Shown here in pieces: positions 61,290 through 64,000 of a stretch of 64,000 nt of DNA (its first letter is position 1; each line of letters begins with the position of its first letter). A model generated the notes under the pieces. The model was not told where the DNA came from. It did no database searches and saw only the letters and a program-made list of their open reading frames with translations. Position numbers and translations under genes: made by a program. The DNA is from Pseudomonadota bacterium. Its GTDB lineage: Bacteria > Pseudomonadota > Gammaproteobacteria > Steroidobacterales > Steroidobacteraceae. Where the stretch lies: contig JAEWAF010000011.1 of assembly GCA_023391815.1 (NCBI GenBank), positions 1-64,000 on the forward strand, in the 5' to 3' direction.

Positions 61290-61706
61290 ATGAGCACACC
61301 CGAACGGAATCTGCAGCTCGCCTCGCACTTCCAGGTGCAGGCGACGCTCGAGAAGTACATCGAAGGTCTGCGCACGGGCAACGTCGAGCTGCTCAAGAGC
61401 ATTTTCGATCCGCACGCGCGCTTGCACGGCTATCTGATGGGCAACTTCGTCAACGGTCCGCTCGATATGTTTCTGGCGGACGTGGCGAGCCGCCCGCCGC
61501 CGGTCGAATCCGGCGAGCCGTTTCGCGCCAGCATCGTCTCGATTCATGTGATCGGCAGGATCGCCACGGCCACGGTGGTCGAAGAATCCTACTTCGGCCT
61601 GAATTTCATGGACCAGTTCCAGCTGCTCGAGACCGACCGCGGCTGGATCATCGTCGACAAGCTGTTCCATCATGAGCCCCCTGCCGCGAACCGGAGACCG
61701 TCATGA
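61290..61706 (+). CDS. NTF2-like (putative lumazine-binding type) protein
   Basis: 138 residues from ATG 61290, with GAGGGAG upstream, 11 bases after the PQQ dehydrogenase stop. Single SnoaL/NTF2-like domain (VQATLEKYIEGLRTGNVELLKSIFDPHARLHGYLMG ... VVEESYFGLNFMDQFQLLETDRGWIIVDKLFHH) of the lumazine-binding-like type, with no signal peptide. The role is unknown; such proteins often accompany oxidoreductases. The stop overlaps the next start (ATGA), so it is translated with the amidohydrolase. Confidence 0.8.
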   Translation: MSTPERNLQLASHFQVQATLEKYIEGLRTGNVELLKSIFDPHARLHGYLMGNFVNGPLDMFLADVASRPPPVESGEPFRASIVSIHVIGRIATATVVEESYFGLNFMDQFQLLETDRGWIIVDKLFHHEPPAANRRPS

Positions 61707-64000
61707 AAACTCCGGCCGCGTCTATGCACGTGTCTTATGCACTGTGCGCACTGACTGCGATTGTCGTCACTCAACAGCCGGCCCGGGCCAGCAGCCCGAG
61801 CGACAGTCGTCTGACCGCGGACACGTCGACGACGATCACGACCACGGAAGGCACCAATCTTCAGATCGTGATCTCACCCGATGAACGGCAGCTCATCATG
61901 AACCTGCAAGGTCTGCTCTGGTCGGTACCGATCGAGGGCGGCAAGGCACGACAGCTGACCGACCGCTTTCTCGAACCGGTGAAGCTCGACTGGTCGCCGG
62001 ACGGCAAGCGATTGGTCATGCAGTCCTATCGCGACGGCATGTTTCATCTGTACACGCTGCGCCCGGACGGCGGCGGCATTCAACAGATCACGCATGGCGA
62101 CGCCGACGATCTCGACCCGCGCTGGTCGCCCGACGGCAGCAAGATCGCGTTCGTATCCGAACGCGGCGGCAATCGCGACTTGTGGGTGCTGGATGTGAAA
62201 TCCGGCGCCGCTCGCGCGGTTCTCGGTGCGGGTGACAAAGGCGTGGGCCCGGATGTCTCCGCTCCCGCCGGCATGATGGGCGTGCCCAGCTGGATCGCCG
62301 ATCCGGCATGGTCGCCGGACGGTAAGCACATCGCGTTCGTACGAAACAAAGCGCTCGAAACGGTTGCGCTGGACTCCGGCGAAGTGCGCACCGTGATCAA
62401 AGGCCCGGTGTTCGATCTCGCCGCGCCGAGCTGGTCGCGCGACGGTCGCTCGATCAGCGTGCGACAAGGCTCGGGCTTGTGGATCGTCGACAGCGACGGT
62501 GCAAACTCACGTCAGGTCGGCGACAAGAATGATGTGTTCCCCTTCCCCGCGGCCTGGCTCGCCAGCGGCGAGCTGCTCTACAGCGCCAATGGCGGCATCT
62601 TCATCAGCTCGCTCGACAAAGGCACGCGCCAGATTCCGTTCGAAGTGAGTTTCAAGCTCGACCGGCCGGCCTATCGTCGCAAATTTTATGACTTCGACGA
62701 CGCACAGTCGCATCCGGTCAAGGGCTTCGTGGGTCCGGCGCTCTCACCCGACGGCAAGCGCGCGACCTTCAAGGCGCTGAACGATCTTTGGATCTATGAC
62801 ATCGGCGCCTCCGCGCGCCGCCTCACGAACGACACTTACTACGAGATCGACCCGGCCTGGTCACCGGACGGCAGCAAGATCGCGTACGCCTCGGACAAGG
62901 CCGGTTCGCAGGACATTTACATTCGCGATGTGACGAACGGTAACGAAGTGCGCGCCACGTCCCTGCCCGGTGCTGAAGTTGCGCCGGCGTGGTCCCGCGA
63001 TGGGCGCATGCTGGCGTTCACGACACAAGCCGGCGATGTGGCCGTGTTGACGCTCGACACGTCCGAAGTCCGCACGGTGCTCAAAGGTCTGAACGCACCT
63101 GGCCGCCCCACCTGGTCCGCTGACGGCAAGACGCTCGCGTTGGCGGCCTTGCATAACGCAAGGAATCAGATTCTCACCGTGAATCTCGACTCCGGCGCCA
63201 CGCGTTATCAGGAAGTCGCACCGGGCCGGAACATTTCCACCCGTGGCGACGACGGCCCCGTCTGGAGCGTCGATGGAAAGTCGATGATCGTCAGTATGGC
63301 GAGCCAATTGTGGCGCGTCCCCGTCGATGCCGATGGACAGATCGTCGGTGCGCCCGAGCAACTCACCTCGCATGCGAGCGATGCTCCATCGCTGAGTCTT
63401 GACGGCAAGCGCCTGCTCTATCTGAACAATGGCGTGCTCACGCTGCTCGATACCGTCACGCGCAAAGCCCAAGCGCTCGATACCGGCATCGCCTGGCAGC
63501 AGGAGAAAGTGAAACAACGCATCGTCATCCGCAACGTACGCGTGTGGGACGGTGTACACGAGCAGCCCAGTGACAACCGGGACGTCTTCATCGACGACAA
63601 TCGAATCACGCACATCAAGCCGCACGTCGACTCAGCCGTCGAGGGCGATATCCGCGCCATCGATGGCCGTGGCCTCACCCTGGTGCCCGGCTTGTTCGAC
63701 ATGCACAACCATCAGCAGTCGCGCTCGAAATACCTGGGCGATCGCCAGGGCCGTGCCTGGTTGGCCTATGGCGTCACCTCGACGCGCTCGACCGGCGATC
63801 AGGTCTATCGCGCGCTCGAAGACAAGGAATCGCTCGCCAGCGCCAATCGCGTCGGGCCGCGCTATTTCATGACCGGCGAGATGTTCGAGGGACGCAGCCT
63901 CGAATGGGAGTTCGCGCGGCCCGTCGAGAGCGAACGGCAACTCGCGCTCGATCTGTCGCGAGCTCGAGCGCTCGGCTTCGACCTCATCAAGACTTACGTG
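61703..64000 (+). CDS. Exported TolB-like propeller plus amidohydrolase (3' end outside window)
   Basis: 766 codons are visible from ATG 61703 with no stop before the window ends. Signal peptide about 1-29 (ends PARAS). Residues about 50-590 hold many PD40/TolB-type blades with the recurring WSPDG(K/S) motif (LDWSPDGKR, PRWSPDGSKIAF, PAWSPDGKHIAF, LSPDGKRATF). The amidohydrolase domain begins near 610 (IRNVRVWDG) and includes the metal motif GLFDMHNHQQ and FDLIKTYV at the cut edge. Such fusions are large periplasmic hydrolases of unknown amide or peptide substrates. It is the second exported amidohydrolase of the region. Confidence 0.85.
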   Translation, partial: MKTPAASMHVSYALCALTAIVVTQQPARASSPSDSRLTADTSTTITTTEGTNLQIVISPDERQLIMNLQGLLWSVPIEGGKARQLTDRFLEPVKLDWSPDGKRLVMQSYRDGMFHLYTLRPDGGGIQQITHGDADDLDPRWSPDGSKIAFVSERGGNRDLWVLDVKSGAARAVLGAGDKGVGPDVSAPAGMMGVPSWIADPAWSPDGKHIAFVRNKALETVALDSGEVRTVIKGPVFDLAAPSWSRDGRSISVRQGSGLWIVDSDGANSRQVGDKNDVFPFPAAWLASGELLYSANGGIFISSLDKGTRQIPFEVSFKLDRPAYRRKFYDFDDAQSHPVKGFVGPALSPDGKRATFKALNDLWIYDIGASARRLTNDTYYEIDPAWSPDGSKIAYASDKAGSQDIYIRDVTNGNEVRATSLPGAEVAPAWSRDGRMLAFTTQAGDVAVLTLDTSEVRTVLKGLNAPGRPTWSADGKTLALAALHNARNQILTVNLDSGATRYQEVAPGRNISTRGDDGPVWSVDGKSMIVSMASQLWRVPVDADGQIVGAPEQLTSHASDAPSLSLDGKRLLYLNNGVLTLLDTVTRKAQALDTGIAWQQEKVKQRIVIRNVRVWDGVHEQPSDNRDVFIDDNRITHIKPHVDSAVEGDIRAIDGRGLTLVPGLFDMHNHQQSRSKYLGDRQGRAWLAYGVTSTRSTGDQVYRALEDKESLASANRVGPRYFMTGEMFEGRSLEWEFARPVESERQLALDLSRARALGFDLIKTYV

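Noticed and set aside
1..64000. tRNA, rRNA, insertion sequence, integrase or phage genes
   Set aside because: I found no transposase or integrase motifs, no terminal inverted repeats flanking a gene block and no recognisable tRNA or rRNA sequence. The window reads as resident catabolic chromosome.

Overview
The window is a GC-rich, gene-dense stretch of a Gram-negative chromosome. It has lipoproteins, a TonB-dependent receptor, a TonB-like protein, OmpA-type and PQQ-dehydrogenase-type exported proteins, and many Tat/Sec signal peptides. Gene content and style fit a Gammaproteobacterium of the Steroidobacteraceae/Nevskiales type. That placement is an inference from protein style, not from a marker gene. 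I saw no rRNA, tRNA, CRISPR array, insertion sequence or phage gene.

Layout. 0-9.5 kb: a TonB-like C-terminus cut by the window edge, a lipoprotein, a degenerate AMP-ligase, and a group of exported or cytoplasmic hydrolases (an alpha-amino acid ester hydrolase-like enzyme, an M24 aminopeptidase, gamma-glutamyltransferase), followed by a methyltransferase and a zinc alcohol dehydrogenase. 9.7-15.2 kb: a tight four-gene operon encoding an acyl-CoA dehydrogenase, an MBOAT acyltransferase fused to an SGNH domain, an acyl carrier protein and a stand-alone adenylation enzyme. It resembles Dlt D-alanylation crossed with prolyl-carrier-protein oxidation, and looks like a system that activates, oxidises and transfers an (amino)acyl group across the membrane. 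15.5-19 kb: one very large surface protein with a sorting-type tail in its middle and an OmpA barrel at its end. 19-24.4 kb: a stress/glutamate block with two universal stress proteins, two unrelated-type glutamate dehydrogenases and an EF-G fragment protein made only of domain III- and V-like parts.

24.4-37.5 kb: a complete homoprotocatechuate (3,4-dihydroxyphenylacetate) meta-cleavage pathway. It comprises the ring-cleaving dioxygenase HpaD, the semialdehyde dehydrogenase HpaE, the isomerase HpaF, the decarboxylase/isomerase HpaG split into two genes, the hydratase HpaH, the aldolase HpaI and a succinate-semialdehyde dehydrogenase. An aromatic-acid transporter and a few accessory enzymes accompany it. 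The upstream hydroxylase HpaBC is absent. 37.5-43.4 kb: a TonB-dependent receptor, a creatininase-family protein, an exported triple-Rid-domain protein and a small secreted protein. 43.4-54.2 kb: a ten-gene operon with an aldehyde dehydrogenase, a branched-chain-amino-acid-type ABC importer, a class II histone-deacetylase-like amidohydrolase, a class III aminotransferase, an exported bicupin and a Tm-1-like protein. 54.3-64 kb: a divergent series with a HAD hydrolase, a second aminotransferase, two exported amidohydrolases, an HpaR-type MarR regulator, an exported NAD(P)-binding protein and a PQQ/cytochrome c dehydrogenase.

From about 26.9 to 59.3 kb the promoter regions share a short inverted repeat, TTAAC-N2-GTTAA. 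I count nine copies, always upstream of catabolic genes. With the HpaR-like regulator at 57.8 kb, this suggests that the ring-cleavage genes, the receptor, the ABC/amidohydrolase/aminotransferase operon and the PQQ dehydrogenase are one regulon. A plausible reading is uptake of an acylated arylethylamine-like compound, deacylation, transamination, oxidation to homoprotocatechuate and meta cleavage to pyruvate and succinate. The substrate is inference; the pathway genes and the repeated sites are visible in the sequence.
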